64,000 bases of DNA, from contig CAMVOC010000003.1 in NCBI GenBank assembly GCA_947169045.1, positions 28,823 to 92,822 of the forward strand. The letters are read 5' to 3'. Under the pieces are notes generated by a model. That model ran no database searches. It saw only the letters and a list, made by a program, of their open reading frames with translations, and was not told the DNA's origin. Source of the DNA: an uncultured bacterium (GTDB lineage: Bacteria > Patescibacteriota > Gracilibacteria > Absconditabacterales > Absconditicoccaceae). Position numbers and translations under genes: made by a program. Positions 11,601 to 24,609 of the stretch are shown here, piece by piece (position 1 is the stretch's first letter; the number at the start of each line of letters is the position of its first letter).

Positions 11601-14600
11601 GGACATTATTGATTCTGATGCATATAAACTTGCTGTAGATGCGAGATATTTGGATGTTTCTACGCAAGAACAGCTTGAGAGCTTGATCACTTCAGTTGGT
11701 GAAGTGTATACTCCAAATAGAAATGCTTCTGCGTATTTCTTTACTAATTTCTTTCATATTGTTCCTCAGAATCAGGCGTTAAAAAAGGCTGCAGCTACTT
11801 GACCTGTTGCTAAAAACTTGCATCAAGAGGCTTTAGACCTTTTTGATGCTACTTTTGAGTCTAGAGAAAAAGATGAACCGTTGAAAATTCCATGACTTAA
11901 TCTTTTAACTCTTGATCGTCCTGTGGATTCTCCGAGATATGTTACGTTTCAGTCAATTGGGAAAACAGAAATAAAGCTGATTTATCCTGATCTTTATAAA
12001 GTGCCAGTGTTTAAGATCTCTGGTGATACGCAACAATTAAAAACTATTCCTGAAATTACATCGGCTTTGGAAATGTATTTCCGTGCGAAAATTGCGGAAT
12101 ATAATGATTCTTTAAGAAAAGTTGTTCCAACTACTGACACCCCAGAAAAGTATCAGCAATTACGAACTTTAGGATTCACGGGAGCAACTCCAATCAATCG
12201 TTCTTATCAGAATTTTTTTACTTATGATGATTTATTGCAGGCGATAGGTGGAGAAAAGCAATTGCAAGTGATTGCTGAATTATTGTATTATCAGAATCTT
12301 ACTAATCTTGAGAAATCTTCTTCAAATAATGTGCTAGAGGATCTTAATTTGATTAAGAAGACTTTTAATATTAATAATAAAATTTCCTATGTGCTACAGG
12401 AATATTTGGTACATGGAAATCAAAAAGATGCTTTGCTTATTCCTAATTATCAAAAGACTGGATATGAAGTAGCATATATTAATTCGGATGGAGATGATTA
12501 TTTACAAACGGTTGATACTCCGGATTTTATTTCTGCTACTCAGGCGAGGCAAGAACTCTTTGATGGTGTTAATGCTACGTCTACGGAGGAAGATGATTTT
12601 TTTGGGGCATTGGAGGATAGTTGTGGTATTCCTGAAGATGGTGCGGTTATGATTTTTGAATATTCAGGAGGGACTTTGACTTCTCCTCGATGGGATGCAT
12701 TTAAGTGTTGGCTCTATGGGACGGGAACGCTTTCTGACCCTCAAGATCCTGGAGTGTTGCGTACTCCGCTAAAAATTAGATTGAATAATGCTGAAGCGCT
12801 TTGACCACGGTTGGATGATTTGAGTATGAGTGGTGCTTTTGATTATCTTCTGCGTGAAAGTGGAGTAGAACGTTGGTTAGATGAAATAAAAGATTTTGGA
12901 AGTGAATGGGTAGATTATGCTAAAAATGTCCGAATTGATACTGGAGTGGATGTTGTGACCACTAAAACATTGCAAGAAGTTGCCAATCAGAAACAGATTT
13001 CTTCTAATCTTCAACTGGCAAAATTGTATGGAGATGTAAAAGTGTATGTAGATCCTCTTAGTTTGCGTGTTGATGATTTAAAGCCTCAGACCTTGGATAT
13101 TACTGCAGTTGCGTCAGCTGGTGATGTGTTTTTCAGGATTTATGGAACGGGAGATGCCTGTTTGCAAGCGGATGGAATTGACTTGTGTACTCAGCAGATT
13201 GAAAAACAATTTGATCCTGTTAAAGATCCTCAGAGCATATCGCTTACTTCTACAGCAGGGAAATCTGGACGCTTTTTGGTCAGTGTGGATATTTGTTTGC
13301 CTGGAGGAGAAAAATGTGTGACAAAATCACATACTGTTACGGTACAACCTGGTATGGTAGATCGTTTTGAATTGAAGAGAGATTCGACTACTTCTGTGAA
13401 ATGAATGTATACAAAGATGCAATTGACGGCTTTTGATGCAAAGGATAATCTTATTGATTGGTCGCTTGTCCCTTATGAATTAAAGGCGACAGAATGACAA
13501 ATTTTATATGATGGAGTACTGAGTTCTTCTCACACATTTAATAGATTTAATAATCAGACGTTTTATTATCGTGCATTTTTGACGGGAACAGCTTCTTCTA
13601 CAACGATAGAGATTCTTCCTAATAATGAGACAGAACAGCTCAAGAATACTACTTATGAACAAAAGCTTGTTACGGGGACCCCTGTGGTAAGTGTTGATAG
13701 AAAGAAAATTGCGTTGTATGAAACAGGTTCTGAACAAATTAACATCTTACTTACGAATGATGCTACAGCTTCCTTTAGGAAAAATGTTATTTTGCAGATT
13801 CAAGATGCTCAGGGGCATGTTGTTGGCGTAGATAGTGATGTACGTATTCGTTCTGCTCAACAGCTTTTGCGTGTCGGAAATCAGTTTTCTGATGGAAGTT
13901 TTTCAAGCACTACAGTATTCCGTCTTTCTAAAGGTCTGCTTTCTTTTTCTCTTGATTCTCTTAAACAGGCGGGGGAAGATCTTGTGATTATTGAAATTCC
14001 TGGGTTAGATCCTATTTATCTTACTGTTTTAGTTCAGGCGGCCCCTGCTTTTAAAGTATCTACGGTATTCCCTGTTGAGAAAATGCAGGTTGGAGAACAA
14101 TTGACAGGGTTCCTTACGATTACGGATCTTTGGGGAAATCTCGTGTCTTCAGCGACCAATATTCAGTTAACTATTACAAAAAATTTGCAGGTTGGCTCTG
14201 TCGCCCAGCAAACGAGGATTTTGATGATTACGGGATCGAAGGAAATTTCTGTAAGAGGTACTGAAGCGGGTATTGGATATTTGATGGGACAAGTGATGAG
14301 TAATCCTGATGCAAGGCCAGATTATGTACGTATTACGGTGAGTGATGCTTTGTTGCCACAGACAGGACTTAATGTTATGTATCTTAATTATTTTGGTAGT
14401 GATTGGTGAAATCAGCGATGATATTTTTCTCATAATTATAAACAAGTAGAAAAGTTGGCTACTCATTCTGAAAAATTGATTACTACGACGACACAATTGG
14501 TGGATGAAGAGAATATTAGGCAAATGGTTTGGTGAATTTCTCCGGAATGATTTATTTTAAATGCAGGAGGATTACAAACTTTTCTTACAATTGACGGAAA

Positions 14601-17600
14601 TCAGCTTTCTTTCTCTATTGGATCAGTAGCTGAAGGACAGTTGATAGTACAGAATTTGCAAAGGATGAAAGTTAATTCTGAAAGAGATGCAGTTGCTAGG
14701 ATTCAAGCTGGACGTTTACATGCTACAAATGTGCTATTTTATGTTTTAGATGATACGGAAGATCGTTTACCAAGGAATGTATCTTTGCAATTATCCAGTT
14801 CAGCTTTAGGTTGACGCTACCAAATTTGGAATTTAGTGGATGGAGATATATCTTATGGAACGGCGATTCTCTGGCTTCCAAATTTTACTTTCTCGAAGGA
14901 TGCTTTTCAGGTGAAAGATGCTAATTATTTGGTTGCATCAACTTTTTCTTGTGGTTCTACGGATGCTCAAACTACGATAGGAATCTTTGATATGAGGACT
15001 ACATTGAGTTTGGATGCAGGTTTCCTTTCTTTGCAAGATAGTGATCAGAGAGATGAATATATTGGATTTAGGGGAGGTTTTAAAAATATTTCTCTTTATG
15101 CGGAAGGGGAAAGTGTCGGAGAAGCAACGAAAAAATTCTGATCAGAACTTTTGATTAATCTGGGGGATCCTTTGTTACGTACTCGTGATAAAAATCCTGA
15201 TTTATACGGTACTACTTATGATGGAGGACTTTGACAAGCGGTATTTACTGATCCAGATAAAACGATTTTGCAGTCTCATCCTATTGATTTTAATAATGAT
15301 GGATTGAAGGATTTAGTGGTGGTGTATACGGATGGGACAGTGAGACTTTTGAAAAATTATGGAAAGCCTGTATCTGGAGGGCAAAGTCCTTATCAAGATT
15401 TGGAGACCTTATTACTGGTTGCAGACCATATTGATGAAGTATTTGTGGGAGATGTAGATGGAAATGAGTATGAAGATTTGCTGTTTAGGCTTCAAAATGG
15501 TGAAATTCGTGTGTATCTCAATACGTGAGGTAAATTTGCTATTGATGGGCAATTAGTGTGTTTGAATATCAATGTGCAGGATGGACAGCAACAGCCTAAT
15601 CCTTCGGATATCTCACGTATTCAACAGATCTTTTTTGAGGATATGGATCATGATGGAGCGCTGGATATTATTACCAATGACGCAAGGTGATTTGTAAAGA
15701 TTTTTTATGGTGGAAAAACTCAGGGACAGGCAAATTATTTGAGTAGGGAATCTACTCATTGTGATGATGGGCGATATGATAGACAAAAAAATACAACGCT
15801 GACGGTTGCAAGGTTTGGATTGACGTTGGATGAGCGTTTAAAAGTCGTTGATAATAGTATGGTAACCTGGGAAGGATTGGATGTTTCTTCACTGAATCCT
15901 GCAGAGAGTGTGGAAATTGATGAGAATTTGCAAAAAGAAATTGATGCCAAAATGCAGGAAATGGAGCAACAACCTTGAGAATCTGATGATGATTTTGCTG
16001 AAAGAATGGAGAATTTTCAGGCTGAAGAATTACAATCTCATCTTCAAGATATTATTAATGAATATGCTGGTAAAGATCAGATGCTTGGTGCCGTATCGGA
16101 AGTTGTTGGAAAATATCAAGAGTTGACTACAGATACTCTTAATGGAACTTCACAAAAACAGAATGTGCGAGTCCCTATTAGTTATTTGGAAGAGGAAGAG
16201 TGAGACGCTGTGCAAGTGTATAAAACGTATAAGAATCTTAGTGGGGACATTTTGGAACCGTGAGATGTTGTGCAGGTGACGGTGCATTTAACTGCGTTGA
16301 AATCATTTCATGGAGCCTTTGGAGATAAGATTCAGTGACCGCGAAAGTATACAACTACTGCTTGAGGCTATCTTTCGTCTTTAGTGTCTGATTTGCGTTT
16401 CTTTACGAGTAATGGCGGTGGTGCTATTCATAAAAATGGTATTTATGTCGTTGGTAATAATAATGGATTGGTCCTTCATGGGAAAGATCAGAATTTTACT
16501 TATATTTTGGATAATATTGTTTTACATCCAGGGGAGACTCTTGAATATTCTTATCAGTTGATTTATAGAGAGATACCGCTTCAACATATTACTCTTGAAG
16601 ATGTCGAAGGATCAGATTATGACTTGGCTTTTCAAAAAGATGAGCTTTTGGATATTAAAATTCAGCCTGAGGATGGATGTCTGCGTAAGATGAGGCTTTG
16701 GGTAAATGATCATAGGAAAGCAAATAGATCTTATACAAGATATGATGTTGATTTACAAAAATATGTAGATGAGACTGTGGATATCTTGCAAAAAACAACT
16801 GATGAAAATACCGCAAGTTTGTTGTCTGGACTTACTACTATAGATGATTTAGAAGAGATTGCGAATGAACAGCCTCTTCTTAAGTCTTTGCTTAGAGCAA
16901 TAGGAGATTCATTTACGGAGGGAACGATGTTGAGTATCGATCTGAGTCTTTTTGAGGATACGATGCAAAGCGTTGAAGAAACTTTGAATGAAGTTGCAGA
17001 AGGACTTTGTAATGGATTTACTTTTTGAATTTCGAATCCATGTAAATGACTTCCTGTGCCATTTAATCAGGCTTTTTTGGCTCCTGGAAAGTATCATATT
17101 TTGGGATGCTATGATGTGGATGCATTAACGGAGATTTTATGAGGAGGAGTTCCGATATTTCATTATCCTGGAACTAGCTTTGTACTTGAACTTCCTATTC
17201 CTTTCTGAAAAAAGTGACCTTGAGATGAGTTTGTATGGATAAAGGGTGGAGTTTATCCTTCTATGTTTAGAATTTATGTTGCTCCTACGTTGACTGCACA
17301 GTTAGGAATTGCAATGTGTTTTTGACCATATTCGGTCTGAAATAATATTCCTTCTCCTTTTGCTGATTTGGGAGGAAATTGTATTGTTACTTCTATGCCA
17401 AATCCTCTTTGTAAATCTACAACTTCTAATCCTACAGAGACAGTAACGTCTCCTACTAAAGATTTGGGAAATGTAAGTTGTACTCCATCTCAGAGAGGAT
17501 CTGTTGTAACCAAAGTTGGCTTTGGAAGTAGCCCTTTGCGTGATACTATGACGAATGGAGCTTGAGATGAGGCAAATTTCTTATCGGATGGTTTTGGTTT

Positions 17601-20600
17601 TGTTATTTATGATATTGATACGGTAGCAGTTCCTGATAGTGTAGGTCAAGAGCCTTTCCCTAACACTTCCATCAATATTGATGGAGTAAAAATACAAGCT
17701 GATACTACTCAACGTAATACTCCAAAACAATGACGATTTGCAACACAATGGCAGGGAATTAGGAGAATATTGATTGATAAATTTATAGATCCTCAAATTA
17801 GATATCTGGCAAATAACTTGACGAAGATGCATTTGGAAATTAAGCGACCAGATATCAATGGTATTATCAATGATTTGGGTAATATTAGGATGTTAAATAC
17901 ACAGAGTGTTTTAGGAGGAATCGGTCAAATTAAGAATTTGTTTAATGCTAAATGAGGACAAACATTTGTGAATGATTTGGGTAGTGCTATTTCATTTAAT
18001 GATATTTCTAGACAGCAATCTTGGCTTTCTCAGGCTACGGACTATGTTAATGATCAGCTTTTGTCTAATCCTTTTGAGGAATTAGCGGCAATGTTTAATG
18101 CTACGAATATTATTAATGTAAGTACTCGTCAAGTTTCTGTGAAAGTACCATTGATTTATGTTGAAGATATTAATGCATACGAGCTTTATCTTCGTCAGTG
18201 GATTGATGTGAATGGGAAAATTATCGCAGATTGGATTGCTATGGCGGATACATTGACGAATTTGTGCTTGAATGAGAGGAGAGAAGCACAATGTGATGCT
18301 GATATGGAGCAAAAAATTAATGAAATTATGAGTTTTACGCAGAGATATGATGAACTTCTTAATCAAGTTAATCAAAATATTCTCACGTTACAAGAATATA
18401 GAATGTTCCCTTTCCAGCTGTATGAACGAGTACATGCGATTGATAGATATACTGCGGAAGTAACAGCGATTTTGAATAATACGTTTGGTTATGTAGCAAT
18501 GTGGATGACAAAGAATGCTACAAGATTTTCGAGTTATATTGATACCATTGTTTTGACGATGAATATTATCAAAACTTATCAAGTTTTGGTTGATTTTTCT
18601 GTGAATTGGTCGACTAGGTGCGGAACTTGTACTAATGATACCTATGATCAATATATGTGTAAACTTTCTTTTCTGTGTGATGGAGTAGATTTGCCGATTA
18701 TTCAAATTCCGAGTTTTAAACTTCCAAATTTGATTTTTGATCTTTCACAAGTCAATTTGAAATTAGATGTGTTGCTGCCAATTTTTAACCTTCAACCTGT
18801 GAAAATTGAATTACCAAATCTACCAAATCTTCCGACTCCTCCTGCTCTTACGTTGGATATGGATTTTCTGAACCTCTTTCCTCAGTTGAATTTGCCAACG
18901 ATTCCTCAACTTCCTACTCCACCAACATTGCCTGATTTGCCTTCATTTATTCCTAATGTTGAATTGGCATTACCTGTTTTACCTCCAGCTCCAGAGTTAC
19001 CAAAGATCCCTACGACGTTAGAGACTACGCTGAATTTTTTGGAGACAATTGGTTCTATTTATTGTCGAATTAAACATGGTATTGGATTTGTAGCAGAAAG
19101 TGCAGTAAAATCGAAGATTGAACAGCTTACTCAAAGGACGTATCGTGTGTGATATATTGATGATATGCTTAATCTTTTGAGTTTTAGGAATGATCCACCT
19201 GAATTGCAAGGCTTTGATTATGAAGTTTCTACTCAACTTAATTTGGAGTTTAATTTTGAGTTAATTTTTAACTTTTTGGATACCTTTATCCAGGAGATTA
19301 ACGATTGGTCTACCAGTGCTATTAAAGATATTGAAGACCTTAATACTGATTTGAGAGAATGGTGAAAGTCGGCTCAAGCATCTGGCGCTACTCTTCAACA
19401 GAAAGTAGATGATGCACCTGCGAATCTTCTTAGTTTATCAACGCCTGCAGATCAATTGGAATATGTAGATTATCAAGAGGCGAAAGAAAGATTTGATCAA
19501 GCTTTGACGTCATTTAAACATGCAACAGAAGAAAATTCTGAATTCCAAAAACGTTTAGTTGCTCTTGAAAATGAGGTTCATACTCCTGCTCAGGTTTCTC
19601 CTAATCAGGATCAGTTATCTCAGATACAGGGACAGGTTTTGGAAGTTGTTGCTTCTTCTCAAGATGTTCTTAAAAAACAATCTCAGCTTCTTGCTAATGC
19701 AAGTGATGATGAAGTGTGGGATGCTTATGAATGAATGTTGGCGAAGTTACAGGCTTCTTCGTCTTCTGAAGCTCTTGCTTGATCTGGAGAGAATCCTGAT
19801 GTTGAAGAAAATCTTGCGTTTAATTTCAGCTTTTTCTCTGTTGATACTTGATTGCAAACTCAACTTAAACAGTATGAACATCCGTATAAAATCATTTTGG
19901 ATAATAGAGTAGGTATTATGAGTGGATTTATTGGTGCATTGGAAACTCATACTGCAGAGGAATTTGGTATGACGGAAAAAATGTATCAAAATACGAAACA
20001 GTCTTTCTCTCGTGCGCAACAGCAACTTCTTGGATTTTATCAGAAATTTACGCCAACTCAGCAAACTGTTTTGACAAAGAGTTCTTCAGAATCGGCTACT
20101 TTCTCTAAGACGTTAACGACACAGCTTGGAGATAATACTTCTCCTTCGTTAACTCAAAGCTTGCAGGTAAATGCCAATGAATACGTAGGTGGAGTGCTTG
20201 TAAGAAATTCTTTAGGATCTTTTACTAATGCGTTGTATTCGTCTTATAATACGAAGAAAGTGCAGGATTCGTTCTTTTTGGAGGATGTAAATAACGATGC
20301 GTCTGAAGATATTATTATGCGAGATACTCATAGTGTGTATATTAAATATGGTAATCAAAATGCTAGATATTTATGAGGAAATCCTACTACTGATACTAAA
20401 TTTTATTTGGCAAGTACTATTTCTTCTCTTTCTCATCAGCCAACACGAATTACTTTCGATTCGGCTACAATCTTAAAAATTTCTGATTATCATGAAGAAG
20501 TGAAAAACTTTGCTATGCATGGTCAGAGTTTTGATGATATTTCGTTCTCTTTTAGGAGAAATGTAGAGGATACGGTCGCAGGATATCTGATAAAATTTAC

Positions 20601-21981
20601 AGAGAGAGTAGATTATGCTCCAGAAAAAGAGGATCAGAAGACTCCAAGTTTGATCAGTGCTTATGTATTGGTACTGCCTCAGAATACTTCTTTGGATGAG
20701 CTTCAGCTTTCTCTTCCTTCTTTACCTCTTATTAAAAATGTTGAGGAGGAGGTACAGGATTGGAGGACTCCAGAATTGAAAAAAGCTACAAAAGACAGAT
20801 TGATTCATGAGGTTGTGTATTATGATACTACGCTTCCTTCTACGACGGTGGTAGTGCAACAGATTGAGAGGAATTGGCAATATGCAAAGATTGCAACACT
20901 TAGAAAAGATGGGGCTGGAGTATTGAAAATTGCGTCTCCTTGGTCTCATCAGGTTGTTGCTGGAAGACAAATTTTGGCGGATGATCAAGGACCTGAGATT
21001 AAAGCTTTATTGATGAGGCCTCTTACTTTTGAAACTGTTAGTTCTGGAACTATTTTAAATGGTTTTGTCGGTACTAATTATACTCTTATGATACAGTGAA
21101 TAGATACTGTTGCGTTAGCTGATTTGCAGGTGTCTCAAAATGGAGTCGTTCTTGGGGAACTTACGGGTATTAACAAACCTACAGCTACTATTCCTATTCC
21201 GAAGCTGTTTTTTACGGGGACGCAACAACAACTTTATGATGTTATAGCGAGAGATCATGCTTGAAACGAGACAAAAAAGACAATAAAGCTGAATATCGAT
21301 GTGCCGGAAGTCACTATCACATCAGTAGAAAAAATCAGCGATACGTTAGCTCGCATTGTTGCTGAACTTTCGCAAGATATTGATCAGGGTTTTGTTTCTT
21401 TTCAAAAAAATAGAAATGATACATGGACGAATATGATGACTGACAATGGGGAGAAAGATTTCGTATTAGCTCCGAAGAAAACTGTTATTGTTGGTGAGAC
21501 TTATACTCTTGATAATTCGATTGGAATGTATGATAACAATAAACAATTGATTGCTAAACTTGATCCGGAAACTGGGAAAATTACGATTCAACCTGAATAT
21601 CAAAAGACAGTTTCCCTTGCTGTTGCAACACAGAACAATCATCCAGTAGTTCAGGTTGTCAGGGGGAATACGGTACTTTTTGTTGTGAATTTTGAGCCGT
21701 TGGAATTGGTAAATATTACGGTACCTGCTTCTGCTTATAAAGTAAGTGTGATTGATAATGCAGATTTTTGATCTTTTGTTGGAGGTAAGGCAGTATCTCG
21801 TAATGGAGATTTGATTTTACAGGTGTCTCCTAGTGGAAACATTCTTATTCCGAGCAATAAAAAACTTACGGGAAGTTATCAGTACAATGAAGAACATAAA
21901 ACCGTGGTGTACTCTTTGAGGGAAAGTGCCTTATCCGCTGAGGTTATTCAAGTAGAAATTAAGATTCAGCCTTTTAATTAA
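8680..21981 (+). CDS. Giant exported/surface protein, 4,433 aa, with FG-GAP/VCBS-like repeats
   Basis: One frame of 4,434 codons from ATG 8680 to TAA 21979, containing about 50 in-frame TGA (Gly) codons and, by hand check of every gap, no TAA or TAG. Residues 5-25 are a basic-hydrophobic signal or anchor (KKKLVFLTLSVYCAGLLL). There is no LPXTG and no C-terminal membrane segment. About residues 2200-2340 hold three FG-GAP/VCBS-like repeats with DxDxDG-type calcium loops (DFNNDGLKDL, GDVDGNEYEDL, EDMDHDGALDI); a fourth-like unit (EDVNNDASEDI) is near 3866. Beta-rich Ig-like stretches surround residues 1400-1900 and a repeat with LEPGDVVQVTV is near 2530. Residues about 3340-3450 are a Leu/Pro-rich stalk. 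Cysteines are few. Function is unknown; such proteins in predatory or epibiotic relatives are thought to act in host contact. rlu begins 15 nt downstream. Confidence 0.88.
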
Positions 21982-21996
21982 TGTGTTTATTTTTTG

Positions 21997-22875
21997 ATGA
22001 GAATTGATGCTTGGCTTACTCAACAATATCCTTATTCTAGAGCGTTTTTTCAACATATTTTAGAGAGGGGAGGAGTGAAAGTTGATGGGAAAGTGGTTAA
22101 AAAGTCTTATCAGGTTGCTGATGACTTGCAAAAATCTCAGGTAGAAATTGATAATTTAGAGCGTTATCTTTCTCCGATCATTTTGGAAGAAGCTCCGAAG
22201 ATTGATTTGCCAGTGGTGCTGGAAAAAGAGGATTTTCTCGTGATTAATAAGCCAAAGTGAGTGCTCTCTCATCCTAATTCGGTGTGGGATGTTAGTCAGC
22301 CTTCTGTTGTCTGATTTTTATACCATCGTTATAAAGGATTGCCGAGTTATGGGAATTTTATCAGAGCTGGATTGGTACATCGTTTGGATAAAGATACAGA
22401 TGGTTTAATGATTATTGCGAAAACTGAGAGAGGATTGGCTCACTTTAAGCAACTTTTTTCTGAAAAGTCGGAATCTGAGACTTTAGAACAAAAAATGCAG
22501 GTGAAATTACAGAAATTTTATCGTGTGAAATGCGAAATTTTACCAGCAGGAAAGAGGTTTTTAGAAGAGGTAAAAAAAAGCTGATTACCGTTTGTTATCG
22601 ATGAAATTGTCCGTGCAAAAGTGCCAAATGCAGTTGCGAAAAGAGGTATTACGATGATTGAGTCTTTTGCATTTTTAGATGAAACTACGTTAGAGGTGTT
22701 TCTTCAGCTTTTAACTGGTCGTACGCATCAGATTAGATATCATTTGTCTCACCATGGCTTGCCGATTATTGGGGATTATTTGTATGGAAAACCGTCGTCA
22801 AAGGGAATGCAATTAACTGCATGGAAATTGGTTTTTGAGGATTTAGATGGGAAAGAAATTACGCTTACTTGTTAA
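21997..22875 (+). CDS. RluA/RluD-family pseudouridine synthase
   Basis: 292 aa. An N-terminal S4 RNA-binding domain (RIDAWLTQQYPYSRAFFQ, VKVDGK) is followed by the catalytic domain with HRLDKDTDG, whose Asp after HRL is the nucleophile, and LTGRTHQIR near the end. It isomerises uridine in 23S rRNA or tRNA. Three TGA codons are Gly, including the one in NKPKG, a conserved position (NKPAG in E. coli). The start at 21997 follows a TTTATTTTTT leader; a TTG immediately before is less likely. Only 15 nt from the giant gene, so it may be on the same transcript. Confidence 0.92.
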
Positions 22876-22932
22876 TTTTTTTTGATTTTCTTGTTGAGAA
22901 CTGGAAAATCGGAGATTCACAAGAAAAATCTC

Positions 22933-22960
22933 TTGACTTTTTTAAAATTTCAATTATAAT
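22933..22960 (+). promoter_or_regulatory. Orphan consensus promoter pointing antisense into ychF
   Basis: TTGACT (22933-22938), 16 nt, TATAAT (22955-22960). It lies between two converging genes, so transcription would run antisense across ychF; no + strand gene starts until 24181. A weak 6-bp hairpin (GAGATT/AATCTC, 22912-22932) precedes it and could be the end of rlu. Confidence 0.6.
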
Positions 22961-22971
22961 TACAGTTTATA

Positions 22972-24072
22972 TTACACGTTAAACTTAAAAATCATTACGT
23001 CTCCATCTTTGACTATATAACTTTTCCCTTCTTGTCTGAGGAGACCCTTTTCTCTTGCTTTTGCTCGACTTCCTGCTGCGATAAGGTCGTCATAACTTAC
23101 GACGTCTGCTTTGATAAACCCTCTTTCAAAATCTGAGTGAATAGCTCCTGCTGCTTGGGGAGCTGTGGAATTTAATGGGATTGTTCGTGCTTTGGACTCT
23201 TTTTCTCCTGTGGTGAAATAGTACATCAGACCTAGAGTGTTGAAGGCTAGGAGAATTGCATCGTCGAGCGTTGGGATTTTATGGTTTTCGATTTCTAATA
23301 ACTCAGCTAGAAAATTGATTTTTTCTGGGGTAGTCATTGACATCATTTCTTCTTCAATTTTTACGCAGATGATGGCTACGGGAGCGTTGAGTTTTTGTTC
23401 AAATTCAGTTTTTAATGCTTCACTATTTTTGATGTCTTCTTGGGCAATATTGAGAGCGTAGATAATAGGCTTGAGCGTGAGGAAATTGTATGATTTCACT
23501 AATTTTATTTCTTCAGGTGAGAGTTGTAGTGTGTTTGCTAATTTTCCCTCCATGAGTGTGGCATGGATGCGTTCGAGGATTTCGACCAGCTTTTTATCTT
23601 CTTTTGATCCATTTCCTGCTTTAGCTTTTTTTTGGAGGTATGGCAATGTTCTATCGATATGCTCGAGATCGGCAAAAATTAGTTCGGTATTGATAATTTC
23701 TACATCTCTGAGTGGGTCGATTTCTCCCTCTGTGTGGACGATGTCAGGATCTTGGAAATATCTTAATACCTGGAAAATCACGTCAGTTTCGCGAATATTG
23801 GAAAGAAATTTGTTTCCTAGTCCTTCGCCTTTGCTAGCACCTCTTACGAGACCTGCAATATCTACGAATTCTATCGTTGCGTAGACGGTTTTTTTGGATT
23901 GAGAAAGCTCTGCAAGTTTAGTTAAGCGTTCGTCTTTCACTTCTACAATTCCGATGTTTGGATCGATGGTGCAAAACGGGAAATTCGCAGCTGGAGCAGC
24001 ATATGACTTGGTGAGAGCATTGAAGAGAGTGGATTTCCCGACATTAGGAAGTCCGACAATTCCGATTTTCAT
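22972..24072 (-). CDS. ychF: Ribosome-binding ATPase YchF (OLA1 family)
   Basis: 366 aa, the family length. Begins MKIGIVGLPNVGKSTLFNAL; NFPFCTIDPNIGIV, DIAGLVRGASKGEGLGNKFL and the C-terminal TGS domain (FIKADVVSYDDL) are all diagnostic. The ATG at 24072 is chosen over one 84 nt upstream because the family starts there and a T-rich leader precedes it. It contains no TGA codon at all, in contrast to its neighbours. Role: ATPase that associates with ribosomes and stress responses. Confidence 0.96.
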   Translation of the reverse strand: MKIGIVGLPNVGKSTLFNALTKSYAAPAANFPFCTIDPNIGIVEVKDERLTKLAELSQSKKTVYATIEFVDIAGLVRGASKGEGLGNKFLSNIRETDVIFQVLRYFQDPDIVHTEGEIDPLRDVEIINTELIFADLEHIDRTLPYLQKKAKAGNGSKEDKKLVEILERIHATLMEGKLANTLQLSPEEIKLVKSYNFLTLKPIIYALNIAQEDIKNSEALKTEFEQKLNAPVAIICVKIEEEMMSMTTPEKINFLAELLEIENHKIPTLDDAILLAFNTLGLMYYFTTGEKESKARTIPLNSTAPQAAGAIHSDFERGFIKADVVSYDDLIAAGSRAKAREKGLLRQEGKSYIVKDGDVMIFKFNV

Positions 24073-24124
24073 ATGAAATTCTAAGGAAAAGAATAAAAAT
24101 TCTCGATGTTCGTTAAAAACTAGC

Positions 24125-24152
24125 TTGCAGTTTATGCTTTTTTTTGTATAGT
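24125..24152 (+). promoter_or_regulatory. Promoter of the 142-aa membrane protein gene
   Basis: TTGCAG (24125-24130), 16 nt, TATAGT (24147-24152), then about 28 nt to the ATG at 24181. Confidence 0.55.
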
Positions 24153-24180
24153 TCAAGAGTTTTTATTTTACGAGGGTGGT

Positions 24181-24609
24181 ATGTTCTCTATAAGTGCTTT
24201 TTTATCTGAGTGGTGATCCAAGGTGAAATATGGTTTATTTCTGCTTTTTATTGTTCTTTGTGTGCTGGTAATCAATACGTATGTGAACTATTCAACGATC
24301 CTTGAAACTATCGATACGGTGTCTCATAAGACCGATCTTGTGCAAAATGAAATGGATTATTCTAAATATTTTCAGTTGAGATATCTGGCTTCTGAATATG
24401 GACATCTTTTTTTGGCTCATGATAATAATATTGTTTTTCGAGGTGAAGTGGTTATTGGATTTAAAAATACTCAGGATTTGGAGCGTACGTTGCAAGATCC
24501 TTTAGTTCATCGCATCCCTGATCGTTCACAAACTCAAGAATTAGAAAAAGTTAAGCTGACTCCTCAGGAAGGTTGGAAATTGTTTTTGCAGGAGAAACTT
24601 GATATTTAA
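24181..24609 (+). CDS. Small single-pass membrane protein, FtsL/DivIC-like layout
   Basis: 142 aa. A short cytoplasmic N-terminus, one membrane segment (GLFLLFIVLCVLVINTYV, residues about 18-35), then a region with leucine/isoleucine spacing and a small soluble tail. The size and layout resemble septum-formation initiators of the FtsL/DivIC type, but I cannot show homology. One TGA at residue 12 is Gly; the standard code would drop the first 14 residues. Converges on the uvrB-like gene with a 4-bp overlap of stop codons. Confidence 0.6.
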
